A program made the position numbers and the translations under genes. This document shows positions 5,857-13,734 of a stretch of DNA of 34,088 bases, one piece after another. Source of the DNA: Candidatus Zambryskibacteria bacterium RIFCSPHIGHO2_01_FULL_46_25 (GTDB lineage: Bacteria; Patescibacteriota; Minisyncoccia; Phycocordibacterales; Zambryskibacteraceae); the NCBI GenBank assembly GCA_001825155.1, contig MHVH01000005.1, positions 134,413 to 168,500 of the forward strand, in the 5' to 3' direction. Under the pieces are notes generated by a model, which made no database searches, was not told where the DNA came from, and was given only the letters and a program-made list of their open reading frames with translations. Positions within the stretch are counted from its first letter, which is position 1; every line of letters begins with the position of its first letter.

Positions 5857-6671
5857 AATATTTTGTTTTCTATTCGCAGGTCAAGCTCACTTAACTTATC
5901 CATCTCTATCGCCGGATTCTTGAGAAATGCCTCTAGATTGGAGTACAGAAAAGTGAGGTCGCCGTATGCGTTAAAGAGGATGAGCGTTCCGTTTCTTGTC
6001 ACAAGTTCAACATCGCGGTCCTTGATAGTGAGCGTCACGGGTTCAAACCCGAACTTCGAAAGCCCTTCTACGAATTGGGCTAGTGGAGAAAAATTTTCCA
6101 GCAGAAGAAATTGGCTGCCTTTCGGATTCTTTATCGGCGCATCTTTTTTATAAATAAAATAAACTACGCCGGAGAAATCCGGCGCCTCGTCGAAGATGAA
6201 TCCGGATTTGTCGAGGAAGAAGCATTTGTCGACGGATTCGACAAGCTCACCGCGAGCAAGCTCAGGGCAATACAGCGCGTATGGGTCTCGTTCGCTTACG
6301 CTTACGGCAAGCCGCTTCATGCCGTCAAGCGAGAGCGAAACGGAGCTTATGCGCGGAAATTCTTTCATCAAATTTTCTCTAACTGCCCGGCGCGGATAGA
6401 TGGCGGCATTGGTCCAAGGCACAAGCCATAAGTATCGGTCAGAGAGAGTTTCCTTAACGACACGCGCTATTTCTTCTTCCGGGACAACCTTGGCGCCTTC
6501 CGCCGCCACTTCCCTAATCTGCAACCTCTCGAGTCTTGAAATAATTACCAGAGCGATGAAAACGGCAAGGACGCCGGCGCTCCATGCAAGCACCTTACGC
6601 TTCTTCTCCTTCTTCTTCCTCTCATAATTCTCCGGCGAAAAAAGCGTCCTACCGGTCGAAATAATCTTCAT
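5832..6671 (-). CDS. ftsQ: Cell-division protein FtsQ/DivIB-like
   Basis: A bitopic membrane protein that would join the divisome through an extracytoplasmic POTRA domain. Residues 1-26 are basic and cytoplasmic, 27-45 a membrane helix (VLAWSAGVLAVFIALVIIS), and about 50-128 a POTRA domain (QIREVAAEGAKVVPEEEIAR ... FPRISSVSLSLDGMKRLAVSVSERDPYALY). The C-terminal beta domain is divergent, so FtsQ rests on the architecture. I chose ATG 6671 because TGG-TATAAT lies exactly 6 nt upstream; a start 30 bases further up would overlap this promoter. dus follows with an overlap. The segment RGELVESVD is encoded by a repeat shared with 25952-25968. Confidence 0.75.
   Translation of the reverse strand: MKIISTGRTLFSPENYERKKKEKKRKVLAWSAGVLAVFIALVIISRLERLQIREVAAEGAKVVPEEEIARVVKETLSDRYLWLVPWTNAAIYPRRAVRENLMKEFPRISSVSLSLDGMKRLAVSVSERDPYALYCPELARGELVESVDKCFFLDKSGFIFDEAPDFSGVVYFIYKKDAPIKNPKGSQFLLLENFSPLAQFVEGLSKFGFEPVTLTIKDRDVELVTRNGTLILFNAYGDLTFLYSNLEAFLKNPAIEMDKLSELDLRIENKIFWKLFGNN
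6237..6253. repeat. 17-bp repeat shared with 25952-25968
   Basis: TTCGACAAGCTCACCGC is the exact reverse complement of the 17 bases at 25952-25968. Here it lies within ftsQ. Its GAGCTTGTCGAA core looks like a dispersed short repeat. Confidence 0.7.
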
Positions 6672-6686
6672 GGTGAAATTATACCA
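6672..6686 (-). promoter_or_regulatory. ftsQ extended -10, 6 nt before ATG
   Basis: Minus strand TGG-TATAAT-TTCACC-ATG. A perfect -10 with an extended TGn element, and no space for a Shine-Dalgarno. Confidence 0.65.
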
Positions 6687-6737
6687 GACCCCCTCCCGCA
6701 CCCCATCATTGGCAGGGGGAAACTGTTCTAAAAAATC

Positions 6738-6813
6738 ATATACGTTATATTTCTACACGTGTAAGTTTATAGCGTATACATTATAAGCAAGCTATAGCAT
6801 CGTTATAATGTAT
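6738..6813. promoter_or_regulatory. Two adjacent operator-like palindromes
   Basis: An imperfect palindrome of about 40 bp is centred on ACACGTGT (6754-6761), with outer arms TATACGTTATA and TATAGCGTATA. Next to it is a perfect inverted repeat, ATACATTATAA (6776-6786) and TTATAATGTAT (6803-6813), around 16 bases. The right arm contains a + strand TATAAT. The region lies between the ftsQ promoter and a probable small RNA and contains no gene. It may bind a dimeric regulator. Confidence 0.45.
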
Positions 6814-6835
6814 TTGGTATTTGGAAAAATTGAGC

Positions 6836-6867
6836 AAACGAAAAGGCCGCATCGTGAGATGGGCCTT
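6836..6867 (-). terminator. Intrinsic terminator of the probable small RNA
   Basis: Minus strand stem AAGGCC with inner CATC/GATG and a four-base loop, followed by TTTTCGTTT. Confidence 0.55.
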
Positions 6868-6998
6868 GAAGGAGCGAGGGTGGTCCAAAGGGTTATTTGG
6901 ACCATTGGGGCAGTCTGTCCCGCCCGGCATAAACGCGCGCCCGCATGAATTGGCGCAACCGCGGCTGTCGGACGACTCCACCCCAACTTTTACCCTCT
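6836..6998 (-). ncRNA. Probable structured small RNA of about 160 nt, unknown class
   Basis: On the minus strand TTGACA (7033-7028), a 17-base spacer and extended -10 TGC-TAAGGT (7010-7005) form a good promoter, placing the start near 6998. The transcript would be GC-rich with stems TGGTCCAAA/TTTGGACCA (6881-6889 with 6896-6904) and a possible alternative GGGTGG/CCACCC pairing (6878-6883 with 6978-6983). It ends in hairpin AAGGCC..GGCCTT followed by TTTTCGTTT (6867-6836), a plausible intrinsic terminator. Overlapping short frames look non-coding. It has none of the motifs I know for SRP, RNase P, tmRNA or 6S RNA. serS lies upstream on the same strand. Confidence 0.5.
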
Positions 6999-7004
6999 AT
7001 GTCT

Positions 7005-7033
7005 ACCTTAGCATACTTCACTATATTTGTCAA
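7005..7033 (-). promoter_or_regulatory. Sigma70-like promoter of the probable small RNA
   Basis: TTGACA, 17 bases, TAAGGT preceded by TGC. This is the best full -35/-10 pair I saw in the window, and no start codon with a usable ORF follows it. Confidence 0.55.
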
Positions 7034-7076
7034 GCACAAAATTGAGATTGTATGACTGAATATCTAAAATATGGCT

Positions 7077-8345
7077 CTACTTAGTTCTTATCTCCCTCAA
7101 GCCATTCATGTATGGGACCAATACTTCCGGAATTTTGACGGAGCCGTCGGCGGTTTGGAAATTTTCGACTAGAGAAACAAGGACCCGTGGTGTCGCGATA
7201 GCGGTATTGTTGAGCGAGTGGGCATACTGTGTGTTGCCGGTCTCGTCCTTGTAGCGAATATTGAGGCGGCGAGTTTGAAAATCATGGAAGTACGATGCTG
7301 AATGCGATTCGCGATAAGTATTTTCAAGCGGCACCCAAAGCTCGATGTCATACTTCTTGACCTGACCCTGACCGATGTCGGCTCCACAGTTTACAACCCG
7401 GCGATATGGGATATTGAGAGATTCTATAAACTCTTCAGCGTTTCGGGTCAACTCTTCGTGCTGCCTGACTGATTCTTCATGGCTCGCTTCGCAGATGACC
7501 AACTGTTCGAATTTGAAAAATTCATGGACGCGGATAAGTCCTTTCACATCCTTAGAATGTGCCCCGATTTCGCGACGGAAGCAAGGAGAGAAAGCGAGTA
7601 CTTTTTTCGGCAGATCTTGTTTGGGAATAATTTCGTTCTGGAAGAATCCCATCATTGCCACCTCTCCGGTACCAGCAAGATACTTGTCGTCTTGCACTTT
7701 ATAAAGGTCATCTTCACCCTGAGGGAGATAGCCTGTACCCATAAGAGGCTCACGCCTGACCATAGAAGGCGCGATATGGAGATCTAATCCCCGCGAGACG
7801 AAGAAATCTATCGCATAGCGCCAGATAGCAAAAGAGAGCATGGCTCCCGATCCTTTGAGGAAATATCCTCGAAAACCGGCCACCTTGGTGCCGCGCTCGA
7901 AGTCAGCCATACCAAGATCCGTCATAATCTCGATGTGATTTTTCGGTGTGAAATCAAACTTAGGAATCTCTCCCCACTTCTTAACCTCCTGATTATCCTG
8001 ATCAGACTCACCCTCAGGCACAGAGGCATCTGGGATGTTGGGAACCAAAAGCATGAGAAGTTGCCACTCTTTCATCACGCTCTTCAACCCATCTTCGTCG
8101 CGTTCAAGGTCCGCCTTCAAAATTTTCATCTTCTCAAGAATTTTCGCGCGCTCTTCGGAAGTCGCATTGACGATTTGATTACTTGCCACGTTCTGTTCGG
8201 CACGCTTCATTTCGACTCTCGAAAGTATCAAGCGACGCTGGTCGTCTACCTCTATAAGTTTCTCCACGTCGAACTCAATCCGTTTCTTCTCCGCGGCTTT
8301 CTTTATCACACCCTTGTTCTCCCTAATGAATTTAATATCAAGCAT
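7077..8345 (-). CDS. serS: Seryl-tRNA synthetase
   Basis: Charges tRNA-Ser in a class II aminoacyl-tRNA synthetase reaction. The first about 105 residues form the two-helix coiled-coil arm that grips the long variable arm of tRNA-Ser (start MLDIKFIRENKGVIKKAAEKK). The catalytic domain follows, with TGE at 226-228, motif 2 FRREIG (256-261) and motif 3 around 378-394 (SLNNTAIATPRVLVSLVEN, arginine 387). 422 aa is normal. The start is shared with a short intergenic segment (8346-8386) from which dprA runs the other way. Confidence 0.97.
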   Translation of the reverse strand: MLDIKFIRENKGVIKKAAEKKRIEFDVEKLIEVDDQRRLILSRVEMKRAEQNVASNQIVNATSEERAKILEKMKILKADLERDEDGLKSVMKEWQLLMLLVPNIPDASVPEGESDQDNQEVKKWGEIPKFDFTPKNHIEIMTDLGMADFERGTKVAGFRGYFLKGSGAMLSFAIWRYAIDFFVSRGLDLHIAPSMVRREPLMGTGYLPQGEDDLYKVQDDKYLAGTGEVAMMGFFQNEIIPKQDLPKKVLAFSPCFRREIGAHSKDVKGLIRVHEFFKFEQLVICEASHEESVRQHEELTRNAEEFIESLNIPYRRVVNCGADIGQGQVKKYDIELWVPLENTYRESHSASYFHDFQTRRLNIRYKDETGNTQYAHSLNNTAIATPRVLVSLVENFQTADGSVKIPEVLVPYMNGLREIRTK

Positions 8346-8372
8346 AGGCAGTAAATAGTAGACAGTAGATAG

Positions 8373-8386
8373 TATAATACATACTC
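8373..8386 (+). promoter_or_regulatory. dprA -10, 8 nt before ATG
   Basis: TATAAT (8373-8378) then ACATACTC then ATG 8387. The 41-bp gap to serS must hold both divergent promoters, and no ribosome binding site is visible for dprA. Confidence 0.55.
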
Positions 8387-9244
8387 ATGATTAGAGCACT
8401 TAGACCAGAGGAATATCCCGAACTCTTGAAAGAAATCCCCCAGCCTCCCAAACAGCTTAGGCTGGAGGGCAAACTTCCGATTGAAGGCAATAAACTCCTG
8501 GCAATAGTCGGCTCCAGGAAATATTCCGCTTACGCCAGAGAAACTTGTGAAGCGATTATCGCGGGCCTTGCCGGCTCGCCTGTAACGATAGTCTCAGGTC
8601 TTGCTTTGGGTATCGATTCAATCGCCCACAGAGCAGCCATGCGCGCCGAGCTCCAGACTATCGCCTTGCCGGGCTCCGGCATCGACAGGAAAGTAATTCA
8701 CCCCCGTTCTCACGCCGGACTTGCGGACGAGATAGTGGCAAGCGGTGGCGGACTTCTTTCCGAATACGATGACCTCATGCCAGCTGGCGTGTGGGCCTTC
8801 CCTCGCCGGAATCGCATCATGGCTGGCATGTGCCATGCGACCATAGTGGTGGAGGCAGAGAAGAAATCCGGCACCCTTATCACTTCCCGTCTGGCGACGG
8901 AATACAATCGCGAAGTCGGGGCGGTGCCGGGACCTATCCATTCAAGCACTTCGGAGGGTCCTCACATGCTTATCCGCCTCGGCGCCGCGCTCATCCGGGA
9001 CCATAATGACGTTCTTGAGCTCTTGGGTTTGAAAAGGAGGGACGAACACCCCACTCTGGCGGATGTCGAAGATCTGACAAACGAAGAAAAGATTTTTATA
9101 AAACTGCTTGAAAAGCCGTCTCCGCGCGACGAGCTCATCCGCAAGTCCAAACTCGATACTGGCATGGCTTCAGCCATCCTCTCCCTACTCGAAATCAAGG
9201 GCCTCATAGCCGAAGAATTGGGTGAGGTAAGAAAAACATTTTAA
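8387..9244 (+). CDS. dprA: DNA processing protein DprA/Smf
   Basis: Loads RecA on incoming single-stranded DNA during natural transformation; most CPR keep it together with com genes. The Rossmann-like domain shows GSRKYS (42-47), SGLALGIDSIAH (70-81), PRRNRIMAG (139-147) and SGTLITSRLA (161-170). Residues about 215-285 are a winged-helix domain. The usual N-terminal SAM-like domain is nearly absent, giving a short 285-aa form. topA follows after 50 bp, the same order as in many Firmicutes. Confidence 0.95.
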   Translation: MIRALRPEEYPELLKEIPQPPKQLRLEGKLPIEGNKLLAIVGSRKYSAYARETCEAIIAGLAGSPVTIVSGLALGIDSIAHRAAMRAELQTIALPGSGIDRKVIHPRSHAGLADEIVASGGGLLSEYDDLMPAGVWAFPRRNRIMAGMCHATIVVEAEKKSGTLITSRLATEYNREVGAVPGPIHSSTSEGPHMLIRLGAALIRDHNDVLELLGLKRRDEHPTLADVEDLTNEEKIFIKLLEKPSPRDELIRKSKLDTGMASAILSLLEIKGLIAEELGEVRKTF

Positions 9245-9294
9245 AATGGAAATTTGCAAGAAAAATTTATGCGTGCTATTTGTGTAGCTTAGGG

Positions 9295-11496
9295 ATGAAA
9301 CTGCTAATAGTAGAAAGTCCATCGAAAGCGAAAACAATCGAGAAATATCTCGGCAAGGATTTTCGCGTGGTCGCCAGTGTGGGACATGTGCGCGATTTGC
9401 CAAAGAGCAACAGGCAGGCTATCGACATCGAGGCTGGCTTTGTGCCGCATTACGAAGTGGTCAAAGGCAAGGAGAAAGTGATATCCGAAATCAAATCACT
9501 CGCGAAGAAGACCGAGGAAGTATTCCTCGCCACCGACCCCGACCGCGAGGGTGAGGCTATTGCTTGGCATGTGGCCGAAGCTGTCGGATTGAAAAAATCT
9601 AAGCGCATAGTCTTTCATGAAATTACCAAAGAAGCTGTGGAAGAAGCGCTGGAGCATCCGAGGGAAATTGACATGAATCTCAAGGAAGCGCAGGAAGCCC
9701 GCAGGGTGCTCGACAGGCTCGTCGGTTACGACCTATCTGGGCTTATCTGGAAGAAGGTCCGTTACGGCCTCTCCGCCGGCCGAGTCCAATCCCCCGCTCT
9801 ACGCATCATTATGGAGCGGGAGCGTGAGATTCGCGCTTTTTTACCACAAACATTCTGGACTATTGAAGCGGATCTCAGAGACGGCGGAAACACAGCCAAC
9901 ACTTTCGTCTGTTCGGTCGAGCCAACGGAGAAGAAAGAGGTCGAAAGAATTCTCGAACTTGGCAACTCCTCGACCTGGCAGGTTACCGACATAAAAGAGA
10001 CACAGATAGCCCGTTCCCCCAAAGCGCCCTTCATCACCTCGACTCTCCAACAGACAGCAAGTTCACGTCTCGGTTGGTCGCCGTCTCGCACTATGTCCAT
10101 AGCTCAGCGCCTCTACGAAGCCGGATACATCACCTACATGCGCACGGACTCGACCAATCTCGGCACCCAAGCCAAACTTGCTATTCAAAATGTCGTGAAT
10201 AGCAAGTTTGGTCCCGAGTATTTCGAGGGACATCAGTTCGCGAAGAAATCCAAAAATGCTCAAGAAGCGCACGAGGCGATAAGACCGACGCATCTCAATG
10301 TTGAAATGGCCGGAGCTACGGAAGAGCAACACAGGCTCTACCGCCTCATCTGGCAGAGAGCTGTCGCAAGCCAGATGAAAAACGCGGAAGTGATGAGAAC
10401 CAAGGTTGTAGCCAAGCCCTCTCCTTTAGAATCAGATTCCCAAGGAGAGGGCTTGGCTGATTTCCCGGACTTCTGGCTTAACGGCTCGCGCATCCTCTTC
10501 GACGGTTGGCTCAAGGCTGACCCACTTTCCGCAAGCGAAGATGTGGTCCTACCGAAATTTAAGAACGGAGAGAGCCTCAAGCTCCTCGACATACGCTCAG
10601 CCGAGAAGCAGACCGAACCGCCGGCCAGATACTCGGAAGCCGGGCTCATCAAGGAGCTCGAGAAGCGCGGCATCGGCCGTCCGTCCACTTATGCTTCTAT
10701 CATAAAAACACTTGAGGACCGTGGCTATGTGGAAAAGATTTCCAAAGCGCTCCACCCAACCGATGTGGGCGAAGTTGTAAGCTCGTTTCTCGAAGATAAC
10801 TTCCCTTCATACATTAGCGATTCCTTCACCGCGGAGATGGAGGACGAGCTCGATGAGATTGCCAGTGGCGACAGAACGTATTTGAAGACCTTGAAGGATT
10901 TTTATACCCCGTTTATCAAAGACGTGAAGGCGAAAGAAAAGATTGAGAAGATTACCAATCTAGGCAAGGCGCCAGCGGAGATGAAGTGCCCTACTTGTGG
11001 TGGCGAGATGATTATAAAACTCGGTAAGGGAGGCAAGTTCTACTCTTGCGAACGGTTCCCAGACTGCGCGGGCGCCAGAACGCTCGAAGGCAAAGAATTG
11101 GAAGGGCCGAAAGATACCGGAGAACTCTGCCCCAAGTGCAGCAAGGGTAATCTTGTAACGCGCGAAGGCAAGTTCGGCATGTTTACCGCCTGCTCTCGTT
11201 TCCCAAAGTGCAAATTTGTAAAAAAAGATGAGGAACAGGAGCGCGCCAACTCGACCGGTGTACAATGCCCAGTGTGCAAAAACGGCTTCCTCTCAGAACG
11301 CCGCGGCCGCTTCGGCGTCTTCTATTCCTGCTCGAACTATCCTGACTGCAAATACGCTATCAAAGCCAAACCTACGGGAAACATTTGTAAACTCTGCGGC
11401 GCATTGATGATGGAGGGCACGAAAACCATCCCTGAAAGATGCAGTGATAAAAGTTGTCCAAATCATAACCCCCATAAGTTGGATAAATCTAAATAG
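9295..11496 (+). CDS. topA: DNA topoisomerase I
   Basis: Relaxes negative supercoils through a 5'-phosphotyrosine link. The Toprim domain begins at MKLLIVESPSKAKTIEKYLG and contains DPDREGE (81-87). The active-site tyrosine is Y281 in GYITYMRTDS. Four Cys-rich zinc ribbons make up the C-terminus after about residue 565 (CPTCGG, CPKCSK, CPVCKN, CKLCGA). I chose ATG 9295 because the protein then begins at the conserved motif; a TTG 15 bases upstream is possible. Residues about 372-388 (KPSPLESDSQGEGLA) are an in-frame insertion encoded by a 49-bp palindrome. The stop overlaps the parB stop by 8 bases, tail to tail. Confidence 0.97.
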   Translation: MKLLIVESPSKAKTIEKYLGKDFRVVASVGHVRDLPKSNRQAIDIEAGFVPHYEVVKGKEKVISEIKSLAKKTEEVFLATDPDREGEAIAWHVAEAVGLKKSKRIVFHEITKEAVEEALEHPREIDMNLKEAQEARRVLDRLVGYDLSGLIWKKVRYGLSAGRVQSPALRIIMEREREIRAFLPQTFWTIEADLRDGGNTANTFVCSVEPTEKKEVERILELGNSSTWQVTDIKETQIARSPKAPFITSTLQQTASSRLGWSPSRTMSIAQRLYEAGYITYMRTDSTNLGTQAKLAIQNVVNSKFGPEYFEGHQFAKKSKNAQEAHEAIRPTHLNVEMAGATEEQHRLYRLIWQRAVASQMKNAEVMRTKVVAKPSPLESDSQGEGLADFPDFWLNGSRILFDGWLKADPLSASEDVVLPKFKNGESLKLLDIRSAEKQTEPPARYSEAGLIKELEKRGIGRPSTYASIIKTLEDRGYVEKISKALHPTDVGEVVSSFLEDNFPSYISDSFTAEMEDELDEIASGDRTYLKTLKDFYTPFIKDVKAKEKIEKITNLGKAPAEMKCPTCGGEMIIKLGKGGKFYSCERFPDCAGARTLEGKELEGPKDTGELCPKCSKGNLVTREGKFGMFTACSRFPKCKFVKKDEEQERANSTGVQCPVCKNGFLSERRGRFGVFYSCSNYPDCKYAIKAKPTGNICKLCGALMMEGTKTIPERCSDKSCPNHNPHKLDKSK
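10410..10458. repeat. 49-bp palindromic element inside topA (17+15+17)
   Basis: The arm starting AGCCAAGCCCTCTCC and its exact complement, ending GGAGAGGGCTTGGCT, enclose 15 bases that hold a second small inverted repeat, GAATC-A-GATTC. It is read in frame as a low-complexity insertion between conserved blocks of TopA. Confidence 0.9.
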
Positions 11497-12421
11497 AGAA
11501 ATTTGAAACGGAATACAAAGATTCGTCATCCTCTCCTCTTCTCGGCTCGTCTTCGGCCATAATTTTCTCTTCATCCGTGAGAGGCGCGGCGGCAGATATC
11601 TCGCTCTCTACCACGATCCTCTCCAGAAGATGCCTCAAATCGTCTTTGTTGAAAAAGTCTATGGTCACCCTTCCGCCCTCCTCCCGCTTCTCTATGCGAA
11701 CGCGCGTACCGAGCTTCTCTTTGAACTGGTCCTCGATTTCTATCAGCTCGTGGTCAATGAGCTTCCTCGCGCGCTCGACAGCGATGTGCCTCGCGATACT
11801 CTCCGCTTCTCGGACATTGAGCTTCTTGAAAATAATTTCTTTAAACAAAGTTTCCTGCTCCTGCGGCCTGTCGATAAGCATCATAAGTGGGCGCGTATGA
11901 CCTTCGCTAATCTTGCCTTCGGAGAGCGCGGCCTTGATGTGTTCCGGCAGAGTGAGAATGCGCATGGTGTTCGATACATATTCGCGGCTTTTGCCCACCT
12001 TCTTGCCAATCTCCTGGTGGGTGAAGCTGAATTCTTTCGACAGCCGCTCGAATGCCCGCGCCCGGTCGACCGGAGAAAGGTCTTCGCGCTGAATGTTCTC
12101 GATGATGGCGAGCTCGAGCTTCATCAGGTCCGACTCCTCGCCGGTACGGATAAGGGCCGGCACTTGGGCTAGGCCGGCGAGCTTGGCGGCGCGGAGCCGA
12201 CGCTCGCCGGCCACTAGTTCGTACTCCGTTGCTATGCCGCCCTCCGGTTTCTCGACTTCCTTTCTCGTTACCACAAGCGCCTGGAGAACTCCGTATTGGC
12301 GAATGGAATCGGCAAGACTTCTGAGCATCACTTCGTCGAAATCGCGCCTGGGTTGGAAGGGATTGGGCTTAATCTTGTCAACCTCAATCCAGAAAATGGC
12401 GTCGTTATAGAAATGCGACAT
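11489..12421 (-). CDS. parB: Chromosome partitioning protein ParB
   Basis: A CTP-dependent DNA clamp that binds parS and helps segregate the chromosome with ParA. NPFQPRRDFDE (20-30) opens the N-terminal domain, GERRLRAA (72-79) is the CTP-binding motif, ENIQREDLSPVDRA (108-121) follows, and the helix-turn-helix spans about 133-155 (FTHQEIGKKVGKSREYVSN). The C-terminal part, about 160-310, ends in an acidic tail. No parA is adjacent and I found no TGTTTCACGTGAAACA-like parS in the window. TGC-TAAAAT lies 6 nt before ATG, so the mRNA is probably leaderless. tRNA-Leu is divergent, 47 bp away. Confidence 0.95.
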   Translation of the reverse strand: MSHFYNDAIFWIEVDKIKPNPFQPRRDFDEVMLRSLADSIRQYGVLQALVVTRKEVEKPEGGIATEYELVAGERRLRAAKLAGLAQVPALIRTGEESDLMKLELAIIENIQREDLSPVDRARAFERLSKEFSFTHQEIGKKVGKSREYVSNTMRILTLPEHIKAALSEGKISEGHTRPLMMLIDRPQEQETLFKEIIFKKLNVREAESIARHIAVERARKLIDHELIEIEDQFKEKLGTRVRIEKREEGGRVTIDFFNKDDLRHLLERIVVESEISAAAPLTDEEKIMAEDEPRRGEDDESLYSVSNFSI

Positions 12422-12436
12422 AACTAGATTTTAGCA
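12422..12436 (-). promoter_or_regulatory. parB extended -10, 6 nt before ATG
   Basis: Minus strand TGC-TAAAAT-CTAGTT-ATG; same layout as ftsQ and hicB. Confidence 0.6.
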
Positions 12437-12468
12437 TGATTTTAAGGTAACTTGTAGATGTTTATAGC

Positions 12469-12550
12469 GCCGGGGTGATGAAATTGGTAACCATGCGCGA
12501 CTCAAAATCGCGTGTCGCAAGACTTGAGGGTTCGAGTCCCTCCCCCGGCA
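12469..12550 (+). tRNA. tRNA-Leu (CAA)
   Basis: Acceptor GCCGGGG pairs with CCCCGGC, discriminator A. Anticodon stem CGCGA/TCGCG holds loop CTCAAAA, anticodon CAA. A variable arm (TGTCGCAAGACT) and T-arm GAGGG/CCCTC follow. CCA is not encoded. The loop carries A36-A37-A38, the MiaA recognition motif. The miaA ATG begins 4 nt after the discriminator base. Confidence 0.95.
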
Positions 12551-12554
12551 CACA

Positions 12555-13427
12555 ATGAAAAAAGTTTTGGTCATAGTCGGTCCTACCGCCTCCGGCAAAA
12601 GCGATTTGGCGGTAAGATTGGCGAAGAAATTCAATGGCGAAATCATTTCCGCCGACTCGCGACAGGTTTATAGGGGTTTGAATATCGGTACAGGCAAGAT
12701 TACCAAGAAAGAAATGCGGGGCGTGCCGCACCATCTTCTCGACGTGACAAATCCTAAGAAGCAATTTTCCGCAGCCAAATACAAAAAGCTTGCTGAGGAA
12801 ATAGTACGATATATCGTATCAAAAAATAAACTGCCGATTATTGTGGGTGGCACGGGATTTTATATAGATGCTCTGACAGGTACTACTTCCCTGCCGGACG
12901 TGCCGCCGAACAAGTTGCTAAGGAGTAAGTTAGAAAAGCTTGATAAAGAAAAGCTTTTCAAGATGCTTGAGGAGAAAGACCCTGCGCGAGCCAAGACAAT
13001 CGATCGTCACAATAAAGTGCGTCTCATTCGCGCATTGGAAATTGTGAACGCTCTTGGAAAAGTTCCCGCACTTGGAAACTCAGTTTCCAAGTGGCAATTC
13101 ATATATATTGGTCTCAAACTGGCTGATTTGGATAAAAGGATTTATAAAAGATTGCTTAAAAGAATTCCCGGTATTATCCGCGAGACGAGAAAACTCTCTC
13201 CCAAGCGAGCACACGAGCTCGGGCTTGAATACAGATTCGCTTCGCTCTACCTTCGAGACAAATTAGATAAACAAGAATTTATAGAAAAACTCTATACTGC
13301 CATCCGCCAATACGCCAAGCGTCAAATGACGTGGTTCAAAAAGAATAAGAAAATCAAATGGTTCAAGCCGGGAAATTATCGTGAAATCGAGAGATATGTT
13401 AGGATAATTCTCGAAAGGGGCGATTAG
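12555..13427 (+). CDS. miaA: tRNA dimethylallyltransferase
   Basis: Adds a dimethylallyl group to N6 of A37 in tRNAs that read codons starting with U. The P-loop is G9PTASGKS16, followed by DSRQVY (34-39) and GGTGFY (98-103). 290 aa is normal. Its ATG follows tRNA-Leu(CAA) by 4 nt and its TAG stop lies inside tRNA-Trp(CCA), overlapping by 10 bases. Both tRNAs carry A36-A37-A38 and are expected substrates. No Shine-Dalgarno fits in the gap, so cleavage at the tRNA 3' end may expose the start. A perfect 25-bp palindrome lies at 13069-13093 and encodes ALGNSVSKW. Confidence 0.96.
   Translation: MKKVLVIVGPTASGKSDLAVRLAKKFNGEIISADSRQVYRGLNIGTGKITKKEMRGVPHHLLDVTNPKKQFSAAKYKKLAEEIVRYIVSKNKLPIIVGGTGFYIDALTGTTSLPDVPPNKLLRSKLEKLDKEKLFKMLEEKDPARAKTIDRHNKVRLIRALEIVNALGKVPALGNSVSKWQFIYIGLKLADLDKRIYKRLLKRIPGIIRETRKLSPKRAHELGLEYRFASLYLRDKLDKQEFIEKLYTAIRQYAKRQMTWFKKNKKIKWFKPGNYREIERYVRIILERGD
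13069..13093. repeat. Perfect palindrome inside miaA (12+1+12)
   Basis: CACTTGGAAACT-C-AGTTTCCAAGTG, read in frame. It lies between the catalytic core and the tRNA-binding C-terminal part, at a point where a small insertion would be tolerated. Confidence 0.85.
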
Positions 13428-13488
13428 TTAAGTGGTATAACTTCGGTCTCCAAAACCGATGTCCGAGGTTCGATTCCTCGATCGCCCG
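13418..13488 (+). tRNA. tRNA-Trp (CCA)
   Basis: Acceptor GGGCGAT pairs with ATCGCCC, discriminator G. Anticodon stem TCGGT/ACCGA holds loop CTCCAAA, anticodon CCA. T-arm CGAGG/CCTCG with TTCGATT. The encoded 3' end is CC only. The first 10 bases overlap the end of miaA. It carries A36-A37-A38. Confidence 0.95.
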
Positions 13489-13523
13489 CCTTCACTAAAG
13501 TTTCGGCGGACAAAGCCCGCAGA

Positions 13524-13697
13524 TTATGCTTTCTTCTCTTTGTAAATCGTGTGTTTCCGCGCGATGGGATTGTATTTCTTGAATTCGAGCTTCCTTTCGA
13601 CGGACTTCTTGTTCTTGGTCGAATAATAGGTGTGGCCCTTGCCAACGCCTTTCGCGTCCCCGACGGAGACGAACTTTATGAGATGATCCTGTGACAT
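13524..13697 (-). CDS. rpmG: 50S ribosomal protein L33 (bL33)
   Basis: A 57-residue protein of the large ribosomal subunit, starting MSQDHLIKFVSVGDAKGVGK and continuing HTYYSTKNKKSVERKLEFKKYNPIARKHTIYKE, the typical bL33 pattern (TKNK, KLELKKYNP, RKHT-x-YKE). It lacks the zinc-binding Cys pairs of the C+ form. A TATTCT -10 lies 8 nt before ATG. tRNA-Tyr lies 37 bp upstream on the same strand, and tRNA-Trp is convergent. In many bacteria rpmG lies close to tRNA-Trp. Confidence 0.95.
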   Translation of the reverse strand: MSQDHLIKFVSVGDAKGVGKGHTYYSTKNKKSVERKLEFKKYNPIARKHTIYKEKKA

Positions 13698-13711
13698 AAG
13701 CGTATAGAATA
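13698..13711 (-). promoter_or_regulatory. rpmG -10, 8 nt before ATG
   Basis: Minus strand TATTCT-ATACGCTT-ATG in the short gap below tRNA-Tyr. Confidence 0.4.
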
Positions 13712-13734
13712 CACCAAATTAACAACTTGACAAG

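Noticed and set aside
6781-6986. Two overlapping short frames (64 and 66 aa) on the minus strand
   Set aside because: They lie over the probable small RNA and its terminator, show no family and end in a tail read from the palindromes.
12168-12210. Inverted repeat GGCCGGCGAGC in parB
   Set aside because: It falls on the codons of the conserved GERRLRAA region with a 19-base loop, so it may be chance from the protein sequence.
11489-12421. parS site next to parB
   Set aside because: I saw no sequence close to TGTTTCACGTGAAACA in the window.
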